Part shown: positions 1-8,367 of the stretch, one piece after another
How the letters are laid out: each line of letters begins with the position of its first letter
Position numbering within the stretch: the stretch's first letter is position 1
Assembly (NCBI GenBank): GCA_022592435.1
Contig: JABYQS010000737.1
Span: 1 to 14,389 of the forward strand
Direction: 5' to 3'
Source: Cerioporus squamosus
Taxonomy: Eukaryota; Basidiomycota; Agaricomycetes; Polyporales; Polyporaceae
Length of the DNA stretch: 14,389 nt
Translations under genes and position numbers: made by a program
The notes under the pieces: model-generated
The model's input: the letters and a program-made list of their open reading frames with translations, nothing else
Databases searched by the model: none
Told to the model about the DNA's origin: nothing

Positions 1-769
1 TTCGGACGCAGGCCGGGCAAGTCGTTCTCCGTGATGTACTCCGTCGCGCCCTTCTTCATCAGTCTGTTCATCCAACTGAACGTCCATTGGCTGAAGATGT
101 TCGCAGTGAGGAGGGGGCTTTCGGCGTGGCCCTTCACGAAGTGTTCTGGTTCATCGGGTTCTGGACCAAGGCATTCAAGCGCGAAAGCGATGAATCCAAG
201 CAGCACCACGGCAGCCCTGACAGCCACCACGACAAGCAGGCCATTCGGAGAGACTGTCAGCGCAGTCCGTGCCCAGACGAGTACAGCAAGCGCATATACA
301 GGCCAGAAGAGTAGGAGGATTGCGGAAGACGTGCGAGACCGATAGTGGTTCAGGTAGGTGAGAAGTGGTGCAAGAAGAAGCGCGACAACTTCCAGGACAT
401 ATGGGGGGAGGAACGCGACAGGTTTCCTAGTGGCAAGGATGTAGATTAGGTTTGCGCAGCTGGCGGCGCACGCGAGTGAAAGAAGCAGCTAAATGTTCGG
501 TTTATGAGTTAATGTCCTCGCGTGCCTGCACTACAAGTACTGGAACGCACCAGCTTCCCTCTCAGCAACCATGTGCTTCTCCTGCATCTCTCATACACCT
601 CGCGCCCACGATGTATCCAACAGGCAAAAACGGCCGAGACAACAAAGATGGCCAGGAGCGGGAGGAGGACAACGCTCTCTTCAAAGCATGATGTCAGATC
701 GAACGGACGTATTCGAGAGACCGGTTCCCAGCCCTCGGGGTCGCCGCGGCAGGAGAGCGCAACGGACAT
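1..769 (-). CDS. ABCC/MRP-type ABC transporter, N-terminal part (runs off left edge)
   Basis: Two exons can be read: 769-551 (73 codons) and 488-1, with a 62-nt intron (489-550; donor GTGCGT, acceptor TTTAG, phase 0). The N-terminus carries a DPEGWEPVS stretch followed by F-D-L-T-x-C-F-E, a pattern I know from fungal full-length MRP/YCF1-like transporters. A membrane helix follows (about residues 31-49), and exon 2 continues with several hydrophobic segments, as expected for the TMD0 region. Near the left edge the motif SPLLTANIFSQWTFSWMN leads into a K-K-G-A-x-x-Y-I-T-E-x-D-L-P segment, which marks the start of the first core transmembrane domain in this family. Both ATP-binding domains lie outside the window. 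Members usually export glutathione conjugates or metals, often into the vacuole; the substrate here is unknown. The start ATG at 769 has a mediocre context but is the first in frame. A transposon pair begins 183 bp upstream. Confidence 0.85.
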
Positions 770-900
770 GAATGGCGGTGGGAGAGGATGGCGACAGCGA
801 GCACGTACGACAAGACAGCGATGGCGTACTCATACGCGCCCTTGAACCTTCTTCTACTTCGCCCGTCGAGCGGCTAGTACTGACAAACTATTGATAGAGT

Positions 901-908
901 CTGACTAA
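901..908 (-). promoter_or_regulatory. Candidate Yap1/AP-1 response element upstream of the ABC transporter
   Basis: On the minus strand the sequence TTAGTCAG lies about 130 bp upstream of the transporter ATG. It matches the TTAGTCA form of the Yap1 response element, the type known in the yeast YCF1 promoter. A CRE-like TGACGTC core on the same strand sits nearby (917-923). Only 183 bp separate the ATG from the transposon pair, so this short interval holds whatever native proximal promoter remains. A seven-base match can occur by chance; the case rests on position and on the gene being an ABCC transporter. Confidence 0.35.
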
Positions 909-952
909 ACCCCGGAGACGTCATACATTTGCGCGGCTTGCTTTCTCCGGCC

Positions 953-2257
953 TAGTGTTGCCGCAAGCTAAGCCGCTTACCTTGCAAGCTGGCCAGCTTG
1001 TGATGGGCTTGCCGCGCAAGCTGCGACAAGCAAGCGCGCCAGCTCGGCTTGCTCGAATTGCCGTATTAGGAGGAGTCGGACGCCGGCAGTTCGAGGGGGG
1101 GAAGGAGGAACGATGACCGCCATGAGCAGGTTGTACTTTGTATTATAATGAAGGCTCGAGAGGATATGTAGGCCAGGATACAATAGAACTACTCATTTCT
1201 TAATAGATCCTCGAGTTCCTCGTACTTTCCAGCCTTCAGCAGCTCACGCACTGCAGTATCAGTAACCTTTCCCTCAATAGCGTAGTCCTTCTCATCCGCA
1301 ACCAAGGACGATGTGAATGAGAGCCTATCCTGCTTATACGAGAACTTGAGCAGCTGGAGCTCCGAAAGCAGGTCCGGAGACATCTTGGTGCGGCGTTGGG
1401 TGATCGTCTCCTTGCTCGAGGAGAACACCTCCTCACAAGGGACAGAAGATGCCTGAGCTGGAAGAACGTCGAGAGCAACCGAGAATAGGAGGGGATAGAC
1501 CTTCTCATGACACTAAGAGACAAGATTCAGCTACGTAGTTGACGTGATAGAAGCGTTGAATGCCATACCTCCCAATGGAAGACGAGATCGAGGTCTTGCC
1601 CCTCGTCCGAGTCCATGTCAATTGTACCTTGATCGATATACCGCTGGAGCTCATGCTCGGCGGTCATGCGGTCCGAACGTCGCGCAGCTTCTTCGCGCTT
1701 CTGGATCTCATCGGGAGAGAGCGGCGAGGGAGGTGTCAAGTTGACAGGAGTAGAAGTCTGTGCTCCTCAGCTCAAGCCTCCCTTCGTACTTTCATACAAC
1801 AGCGTACATTGCCCTCAAAAATGTCGCACATTGAACCATACTCGCTTCCAACTCGGCCTCCAGCCAAAGAGAGTGCGGCGGGCATCGAGGGCGGGCTTGG
1901 GGCGGGAGGCGGGGCTGCTGCCGGTGGAGACGCTAATAGGCGAGCTAGTAGGCGAGCCCCAATGAAACATCGAACAATTTCAAGGCCAAATAGATACTTT
2001 GAAGGTAGCAAGTGAGTCTACATTGTGCGAGCGAGGTGGTTTGTGAACAGATACGGTGGACGAGCGAATCTATGCGGGCTATGACGTCGGGATGCCTGCT
2101 TTCGGCGAGACGATTGTTCAGCCAATGGGATTCGTGGGATAATATGAGTCAGCAACTGGCAAGCTGCCCAAATGCGTCCAAGTTTTGATAAGTTCGCCGT
2201 GAGAACCAGTCGGACCAAGTAAGTTCCAAGCTGGCTTGCAGCTGGCGGCAACACTAC
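953..2257 (-). mobile_element. hAT-type DNA transposon derivative, copy 1 of a tandem pair
   Basis: The element starts TAGTGTTGCCGC at 953 and ends with the exact reverse complement, GCGGCAACACTA, at 2256; position 2257 is the single C shared with the next copy. The 12-bp inverted repeats are perfect (15 of the outer 16 bases match). Near the ends the hexamer GCAAGC/GCTTGC recurs: six times within 963-1052 and twice near the right end (2159-2164, 2234-2239), resembling the subterminal repeats that hAT transposases bind. Inside, on the minus strand, is a spliced hAT C-terminal domain. No BED finger or RNase-H-like catalytic core is evident, so this is probably an internally deleted, non-autonomous derivative of about 1.3 kb. 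Copy 1 has T at 1832 where copy 2 has C at 3137, the only difference I could find. Confidence 0.8.
1189..1766 (-). pseudogene. hAT transposase C-terminal fragment (dimerisation domain), copy 1
   Basis: Exons about 1766-1569 and 1512-1189 are joined by a 56-nt intron (donor GTATGG, acceptor CTTAG, phase 0), giving about 173 residues. After splicing, the second exon reads VYPLLFSVALDVL, then PAQASSVPCEEVFSSS, then T-Q-R-R-T-K-M-S-P-D-L. This is the classic hAT-family dimerisation signature: helix, P-A-S-S, E-x-x-F-S-S, then R-x-x-M/L. It ends in a charged tail and a stop at 1189. The first exon is an acidic linker rich in D, E and R. Upstream in that frame is a stop (1767-1769), so exons coding for the catalytic core would have to join here, and none is visible. 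The fragment probably makes no active transposase, but its frame and intron are intact. Confidence 0.8.
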
Positions 2258-2269
2258 TAGTGTTGCCGC
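2245..2269. repeat. Inverted-repeat junction between the two transposon copies
   Basis: The right terminal repeat of copy 1 (2245-2256) and the left terminal repeat of copy 2 (2258-2269) are exact reverse complements separated by one base, C2257. The result is a 25-bp near-perfect palindrome. There is no 8-bp target duplication between the copies, which argues against one element having inserted next to the other independently. Confidence 0.9.
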
Positions 2270-3561
2270 AAGCTAAGCCGCTTACCTTGCAAGCTGGCCA
2301 GCTTGTGATGGGCTTGCCGCGCAAGCTGCGACAAGCAAGCGCGCCAGCTCGGCTTGCTCGAATTGCCGTATTAGGAGGAGTCGGACGCCGGCAGTTCGAG
2401 GGGGGGAAGGAGGAACGATGACCGCCATGAGCAGGTTGTACTTTGTATTATAATGAAGGCTCGAGAGGATATGTAGGCCAGGATACAATAGAACTACTCA
2501 TTTCTTAATAGATCCTCGAGTTCCTCGTACTTTCCAGCCTTCAGCAGCTCACGCACTGCAGTATCAGTAACCTTTCCCTCAATAGCGTAGTCCTTCTCAT
2601 CCGCAACCAAGGACGATGTGAATGAGAGCCTATCCTGCTTATACGAGAACTTGAGCAGCTGGAGCTCCGAAAGCAGGTCCGGAGACATCTTGGTGCGGCG
2701 TTGGGTGATCGTCTCCTTGCTCGAGGAGAACACCTCCTCACAAGGGACAGAAGATGCCTGAGCTGGAAGAACGTCGAGAGCAACCGAGAATAGGAGGGGA
2801 TAGACCTTCTCATGACACTAAGAGACAAGATTCAGCTACGTAGTTGACGTGATAGAAGCGTTGAATGCCATACCTCCCAATGGAAGACGAGATCGAGGTC
2901 TTGCCCCTCGTCCGAGTCCATGTCAATTGTACCTTGATCGATATACCGCTGGAGCTCATGCTCGGCGGTCATGCGGTCCGAACGTCGCGCAGCTTCTTCG
3001 CGCTTCTGGATCTCATCGGGAGAGAGCGGCGAGGGAGGTGTCAAGTTGACAGGAGTAGAAGTCTGTGCTCCTCAGCTCAAGCCTCCCTTCGTACTTTCAT
3101 ACAACAGCGTACATTGCCCTCAAAAATGTCGCACATCGAACCATACTCGCTTCCAACTCGGCCTCCAGCCAAAGAGAGTGCGGCGGGCATCGAGGGCGGG
3201 CTTGGGGCGGGAGGCGGGGCTGCTGCCGGTGGAGACGCTAATAGGCGAGCTAGTAGGCGAGCCCCAATGAAACATCGAACAATTTCAAGGCCAAATAGAT
3301 ACTTTGAAGGTAGCAAGTGAGTCTACATTGTGCGAGCGAGGTGGTTTGTGAACAGATACGGTGGACGAGCGAATCTATGCGGGCTATGACGTCGGGATGC
3401 CTGCTTTCGGCGAGACGATTGTTCAGCCAATGGGATTCGTGGGATAATATGAGTCAGCAACTGGCAAGCTGCCCAAATGCGTCCAAGTTTTGATAAGTTC
3501 GCCGTGAGAACCAGTCGGACCAAGTAAGTTCCAAGCTGGCTTGCAGCTGGCGGCAACACTA
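2258..3561 (-). mobile_element. hAT-type DNA transposon derivative, copy 2 of the tandem pair
   Basis: This copy has the same length, terminal repeats, hexamer arrays and internal gene fragment as copy 1, offset by exactly 1,305 bp. The identity also includes the C after the right end (3562). The copies separate at 3563, so the duplicated block coincides with the transposon itself and includes no flanking host DNA. The heptamer TCCGGCC lies immediately left of the pair (946-952) and again four bases right of it (3566-3572), a possible imperfect remnant of one target duplication around the whole tandem unit. The near identity implies a very recent duplication, or an assembly artefact. Confidence 0.8.
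2494..3071 (-). pseudogene. hAT transposase C-terminal fragment (dimerisation domain), copy 2
   Basis: The exons are about 3071-2874 and 2817-2494, with the same 56-nt intron as copy 1. The predicted protein is identical to copy 1, because the one base difference between copies lies outside it. It carries the hAT dimerisation motifs (P-A-Q-A-S-S, E-E-V-F-S-S-S) and lacks any visible catalytic core. Transcription would run in the same direction as the ABC transporter at the left. Confidence 0.8.
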
Positions 3562-4572
3562 CGAGTCCGGCCGGACGTGAACGGTTAACGTTAACTTCGA
3601 AGTTGAAACGTTCAAGCTTGCAAGTTTTTCGTTGTCTCCCCTAGGCAGCCCACGATCCGACAAGTCATATATGTGAAGTTTGTGTGTTATCGAGCTCCCT
3701 ATTCAACTCAACTTCAACTCATCTGGTCCCCGAGCACACCGCGTACACAATCGCTAGTGTCTTCAGTGAAGTCTTCAGACGAACTCCGAGTCAAACCTTC
3801 AGACTAAGAGCACCTACGGTTCCCCTGCTGAAGGGCATTCTTCAGCAGCCTGCGACTGTGCCGTTCTTGCGAGGTCGCGGAGCCTCAGATCCCCCTGGTG
3901 CGTCTGGTGCGTCGAGACCGGTGCGACGGTACTCCGCGAGGAAGTCTTCGTAGGTCTGAATCTGCAGTCGATGCGGTCGGTGCAGTCACCATGTTTTGTC
4001 CGAGACTTGCTTCCGGCCATCGCAGTGCACTGTACAAGTGCATATAACCATCGTTGGGGAGGGCAGACAAGCGAGAGCGAGGCGGTATTGGATGAAGGTC
4101 GCGGCATGGGGCGACTTTCAGCAAACACGGTCAGGATCCCACTCTCTCCTTTACTAGTTCGATAGCTCGCCGCTCGTGCCAGATTCCGGCAGACCTTGCC
4201 AGAGCAACTTACCACGATCCGTGTCACGTTGCGCGACTCGCGTTCTCCAGCCAGACGTTCGGGTCTTGTCCAAAAATCCCACTAGCTCGTTACTGCTATG
4301 TTGCAAGCAGATGCACTCGAATACAAGAGGGTAGAGTCCGATCAGAGGGAGGGGATTTTCAGACCTTCAATCCTCAGAACAGCAACTTTGGAGGATGCCG
4401 GCGCGTTCCAATCGCGTGAACACACAGTACAACTAGCCGGGCGCAACATGATTTGAAGCTACAAAGCAAGACAATCAGAATGGAGCGAAAGCGCAGGAAG
4501 ACTAGGCTGGGTAAAGTCAGGATGCGTGAGGAAGACCGGGAACGTCGCCTAGTAGGTGCGTCGCCGACATCG
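3562..4572. other. Intergenic stretch without a supportable gene
   Basis: About 1 kb between the transposon pair and the next gene. Open frames here (for example minus 3814-4227 and plus 3684-3953) show no recognisable motif and are rich in Ser, Arg and Pro, as expected from non-coding GC-rich DNA. Apart from the palindrome cluster at its left edge I see only small local repetition: the hexamer CTTCAG several times between about 3759 and 3850, and a CTGGTGCGT direct repeat near 3897-3913. It may hold the 3' untranslated part of the gene at 4573-5370. Confidence 0.5.
3565..3604. repeat. Cluster of perfect 12-bp palindromes
   Basis: Three perfect 12-bp palindromes fall within 40 bp immediately right of the transposon pair: GTCCGGCCGGAC (3565-3576), GTTAACGTTAAC (3584-3595) and AACTTCGAAGTT (3593-3604), the last two overlapping. 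Just beyond lie the overlapping 8-mers CAAGCTTG and CTTGCAAG. I cannot assign a function. It could be a preferred insertion site, a protein-binding site, or the end of an older repeat. Confidence 0.6.
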
Positions 4573-5370
4573 TCATATGCACACGCTCGACTGAGATTCC
4601 TCGTTGCAGCCAGACCGCTTGCATACTTCTTCGCGCAACCTAAGACAGGTACCGGCGATCCCATGAACCGCGGGTTCGTCTGTGATCCTCGAGACCTTGC
4701 CTGCGCGGACCAACTCGCTGAAGTCGTTCCAGATACCGATGGCAGCACAGTCGGCGACCGCCTCTCCGACTTCGTTCTCCGACGCGAGCGACGTCCAAAC
4801 ATCGAGTCCAGACTGACTGAGAGAATTGATGAGTATTTGGAGTTCAGCCACAATCGAGTCGGGGCGGCGGGCGGGCGGCAACGAGTCGTGCGTGCGTTCG
4901 CTGGTATCGGTTGGATGGCGAGGCGATTTGTGTAGAGAGGAAGGCGCGTCGATGTCGGACGCCTTCGTATTCAGGCATCCGATAGAATCAGCAGGGACGA
5001 GGGTGTCGATTGAAGAAGAGCAGGAGAGGACGCTTGCGGAAGAGGAAGAGATGATGGTGTTCGTTGAACTGGAAGAAGACAGGGGTTGTACGGCTGCCCG
5101 CGGTGGTGCCGTGGGGGGCAACCAGACTGAACGATAGATGAAGTTCGCCATGAGGTAGATTCCGTACACGCCATACAGTGCGAGATGGATGAAGACTAAG
5201 AGGAAGTGCAGGCATGCCGAAACAGCTGACACGACGCACACGGCCACGAGGACGATGTCAAAGACGGTGCGAGAGTAGGAGGCGTTGGGATCTTCGAGAG
5301 CTTGTCCATCTGTCAAGTCGGATCTGGAGGCTAGGTACCGGAATAGGCTGGGGATGCAGAGAAGCGACAT
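4573..5370 (-). CDS. Hypothetical membrane protein with two adjacent transmembrane helices
   Basis: A single open frame of 265 codons starts at the ATG at 5370 (A at -3). I do not recognise the family. Residues about 36-57 and 59-79 form two closely spaced hydrophobic segments with the pattern of a membrane hairpin. Residues about 84-165 are a Ser/Thr/Pro-rich, probably disordered linker with two poly-Ser runs. Residues about 171-245 look like a folded, helical C-terminal part with a hydrophobic periodicity (IVAELQILINSLSQSGLDVW). No intron is needed, although short terminal exons at either end cannot be excluded; the last 20 or so residues look less convincing than the rest. It shares a 545-bp upstream region with the divergent kinase-like gene. 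It could be lineage-specific, or part of a larger gene that I have split wrongly. Confidence 0.45.
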   Translation of the reverse strand: MSLLCIPSLFRYLASRSDLTDGQALEDPNASYSRTVFDIVLVAVCVVSAVSACLHFLLVFIHLALYGVYGIYLMANFIYRSVWLPPTAPPRAAVQPLSSSSSTNTIISSSSASVLSCSSSIDTLVPADSIGCLNTKASDIDAPSSLHKSPRHPTDTSERTHDSLPPARRPDSIVAELQILINSLSQSGLDVWTSLASENEVGEAVADCAAIGIWNDFSELVRAGKVSRITDEPAVHGIAGTCLRLREEVCKRSGCNEESQSSVCI

Positions 5371-5915
5371 GATGCGGAAGAGCTTGACACTAGTGAGGGA
5401 CCACTCAGAGCAGCCAACCTGCGCTGTGGTAAACAGAGACAGCTCTGGCAGTAAGTACTAGTATGATTTGAAGTTCTGAACACCTCACAGGGGAGGCTCA
5501 CTTTCGCTGCCGAGTAGTGCGCAGGCTGGCCCGACGAATTGAGATTGTGACGCGATTTTCTCTTGTCGCGTCGCGTCGCGTCACCTTGCACGGGACCGTG
5601 TCTCATTAGCGCTTAGCCGTGATTGTCCGCGGCCGAAGACTCTGCCTCCAAGCTGCTTACGTTCAGTACAAGAAACATTTTGACCCCTGGCTGCTCGCTT
5701 GCTCGTGTGCAGATGTGGGATAGTATTGATCATGATTGCAGGACAAGAGCAGCAATGATTTATGAGGTGTGTCTCGGCGTATACGGCAGCGGCCTCGTGT
5801 GTGCCAGATGTCGAGTCAACAGTGACCCGCTGATGCTTTTGTTCGACTGGTATGGCAGCGTATCTGCTTGCATGTTCGTCAGTGCTGCTTCCTCGCGGTC
5901 AAACTTAAGCGAACC
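5371..5915. promoter_or_regulatory. Divergent intergenic region between hypothetical membrane protein and kinase-like gene
   Basis: This 545-bp interval separates two genes transcribed away from each other and should contain both promoters. The clearest local feature is a short tandem repeat of GTCGC, three units plus a variant (5565-5584), close to a GACGCGA sequence (about 5549-5555) that resembles Mlu-box-like cell-cycle elements. I see no convincing TATA box. Open frames crossing the region have no recognisable content. Confidence 0.4.
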
Positions 5916-7596
5916 ATGTTGAATTTAGAACCAACTTCAAGCTTGACCATCGACCACCTTCCCCTGACCACGACTATGTCCCCGCATCCGCTCTGCGAAG
6001 CACGCATCGATGATCACCGTCGGCCGGACGATGCATCCCATGCTGTCGCCACAAACGTCCTTCCACAGTCTGAGTCCATCGCCAACCAGAAGGCCACTGC
6101 AGGCGACAGCGCTCCAGCTATCTTCGTACTCGATCCTGCACTCTTCAACGTCGAGAACGCACTCCAGCTACGGGATGAGCAGGATGCGGCGGTCAAGACG
6201 ACAGACGTGGGGGACCAAGCGAAGGCTATCGTTCTGGACGAGTCACCCTCGTCCACTCCTAGCCAGTTGGCCGACGACCTCTCGCGACTGTGTCTCTCGC
6301 CAGAAACGACGACGAGATTCGAAGTTGGCCACCGCAACACGCAGACAGACGAGGAATCCTGTCCAGCAGTGCCGCCGGGCCTGAACACGGGAGAAACCAC
6401 CACCACCACCGGCACACATCATGTTCCTATCCTCAACCAGATAGACATTGCGGAGTCGGATGCGCTCCAAGTGGATCCGGACATAGCTCAGGCCGGAGGA
6501 GAAGACCTGGGACTTTACTCCGTAGCTAGCTTGTCTCCGTTGGATGCCTACATCCCCGACAATCGTTTGCCTGAAGAACTACTTGTGCATGACCTGCACA
6601 ACATCACTGGCCGGTGTCCCGACCCACGCACACCCGTGCGATACGTCCGCGCGAAGCCTGGTACGGAAGGCTCGAATCAGTTCGCAGCCAGTGCAGGGGC
6701 AGAGCAGAGGGTTCTGCCCAGGGTCGCTCACCTCTATCTTGCTGAGGACAACCGTCTCGGGGAAGGCCACCATTCGATGGTCTTCCGTGCACCGTTCACC
6801 GTGCATCTGGATAGTGCTTCCGACACGGCAAGTCGAGTGACAGTTGCCGTGAAGACAACAAGTGCTGAATGCGGGGCGCACTACATGTTGCATCAAGAGG
6901 CAGCGATGTACACTTCGTTCCCTAGAAGTCTCATGGACGAGAACTGCCTGCAGTCTACCGCATCTGCTTTGGAAGCAGCTGTAGACAACAATGCAGCACG
7001 TTCAGAGCTCCCAGCTGGCGAAGATGCTCCTGTCGAGCAGGTTCAGCTCATCACGGGAAAGACGAAGGAGATGGAGATTCGAGTTCTACCTCCCATTGTG
7101 CCGAAGTTCTACGGGTACTACCTGCCCGTTGACGACGACGGCAATCTGGTATGCCGCACGCACATCAAATGCAAAGAAGACGGGACGTGTGATGTTGCCT
7201 GGCCTACACGACTTCTCCTCGTAGAAGAGTGTGGTGTCCCAGTCGATCCCTGGGACTTCGCGTACGATCAGAGGTAAGCGTAGGCTCACCTTGACTCTTG
7301 CGGTATCGGCTAATCAGTCTCTCCTTCATAGGCTCGAATGCTTCTCGCTCTTTCGACGGCTGCACGAGGCGGGATTCGTCCAGTACTCACCATACAGGCG
7401 AAACATGCTGGTACAGCCCGGTCCGTTGTCGGCTCCCCGAAGGGAACGCAGCTTCGCTGCACCGAGTTTCCGCATCATAGACTTTGGCCGGGGAGAGAAC
7501 AAACGGATCGAGAGGGAGGTCGGCGATGCAAGACGATTCTCGCGATGGGTAGCGCATGACGAGAAGTGGGCCAAGAGCTCACTAAACTTGCTTTGA
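5916..7596 (+). CDS. Kinase-like protein (probable pseudokinase), basidiomycete type
   Basis: Exons 5916-7273 and 7332-7596 with a 58-nt intron give 540 residues. The first 265 or so residues are low-complexity and probably disordered. A protein-kinase-like fold follows: glycine-rich loop LGEGHHSMVF (281-290), VAVK lysine (Lys313), helix-C glutamate (Glu328), hinge LLLVEECG (433-440), catalytic-loop equivalent Q-Y-S-P-Y-R-R-N (470-477) and D-F-G (503-505). The asparagine of the catalytic loop (Asn477) is kept, but the aspartate five residues before it is Ser472. The ATP- and metal-binding residues thus look present while the usual catalytic base is missing. The protein ends soon after the DFG segment, so most of the C-lobe is absent. 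Similar truncated kinase-like proteins are common in basidiomycetes; function unknown. The start could instead be Met21 at 5976. Confidence 0.75.
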
Positions 7597-8084
7597 TCCT
7601 GAACGACACTCAAACTTGTTCGCTCCTCTTGTGTACCTATGTCGCATGCATATATCCGACCAGAGTCGAGGTGTGCACGTCTCAGAGCGGCAGCCTGTAT
7701 CAGATGCTATGCAGCGGCACTAACACCCTGGCGCGAGTACTGTACGCACCTCTTGTGACATCATCTCATTTCGTTTGAAACATGTTCAGGCTATACTTGA
7801 GTAGAGCAAAGTCTAGATCTATGCCATTGACGATGCTGTAACGGGTCGTTGGAACTCGAGAACCTACAGTAATCTAGGTGCGACCGGAACACGACTCTGC
7901 TGGACGCCACAACTAGGTCCTGCCACAGAGACTCTGGCGGGAAGACGAAGCCCGACATGCCACTCTGAGGAGCGGCGGAGGGGTTGGACGCATTGTGCGA
8001 GTCAATCCATCCTGGGTTGTAAGGTGACAGAGCGTAGACCATGCGCGAATGGCCCGAGTGGTTTGGTGAAATACGCATCGTCTA
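7597..8084. other. Intergenic stretch between convergent genes
   Basis: This 488-bp interval lies between the stop codons of two converging genes and most likely holds both 3' untranslated regions. An open frame on the minus strand (8078-7791) has no recognisable motif and overlaps the presumed 3' region of the small gene at 8085-8367. I see no RNA gene or repeat here. Confidence 0.5.
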
Positions 8085-8367
8085 TCACTCTCCGTCCGGG
8101 CGGTCGTCGTCATCGGGGTTCAACTCCATTGCCACCGTCATGAACCTGAACACCATGTATTAGCCATTAGTCAACGAAATCGTTGGTGGGCACTCACTGG
8201 GCGGCATGGGAGGCCGAGAGTACGCGCATTGCATCGAGATTGGTCCTCATCAGTTCGCAGAGATCGGCAGTCTGTCCGATGGCGCGCGAGAGCCTGGCGA
8301 GACTGTGGCCAAGCTGCATGTAGTTGCGGTCCTTTGCCTGAGTAGCGTTGGCGGGCTGAGCCTGCAT
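8085..8367 (-). CDS. Small helical protein, candidate DASH/DAM1 complex subunit Hsk3
   Basis: Exons 8367-8198 and 8145-8085 with a 52-nt intron (donor GTGAGT, acceptor TTCAG, phase 2) give 76 residues. The core (residues about 14-63) is helical with regular hydrophobic spacing: R-N-Y-M-Q-L-G-H-S-L-x-x-L, then Q-T-A-D-L, and finally A-x-x-F-M. The spacing R-x-Y-x-Q-L-x-H-x-L followed by T-x-x-L and a later His agrees with what I remember of Hsk3, a roughly 70-residue subunit of the fungal DASH complex, which couples kinetochores to microtubules. The tail is acidic (NPDDDDRPDGE). The ATG at 8367 is preferred because it gives a short protein of Hsk3 size and has A at -3; an in-frame ATG at 8466 would add 33 residues. 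The gene is real with fair certainty; the family assignment is tentative. Confidence 0.6.

Noticed and set aside
1772..2011. Minus-strand frame upstream of the hAT fragment as an N-terminal transposase exon
   Set aside because: It is a Pro/Ala-rich sequence with no BED finger or catalytic motif, and I could not join it convincingly to the downstream exon.
1544..2015. Plus-strand open frames across the transposon (66, 99 and 151 codons, repeated in copy 2)
   Set aside because: They run antisense to the recognisable hAT exons, share no known motif and are duplicated only because the element is.
953..3562. Interpretation as an LTR pair of a retrotransposon
   Set aside because: The copies directly abut with no internal region, and they carry inverted terminal repeats and a hAT domain.
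3814..4227. 137-codon minus-strand frame
   Set aside because: Low-complexity Ser/Arg/Thr composition, no motif, no recognisable neighbouring exon; likely chance in GC-rich DNA.
4374..4853. 159-codon minus-strand frame rich in Arg and Ser
   Set aside because: It overlaps the more plausible membrane-protein frame in another phase and shows only shadow-type composition.
7791..8078. 95-codon minus-strand frame downstream of the Hsk3-like gene
   Set aside because: No family motif; best explained as 3' untranslated region.
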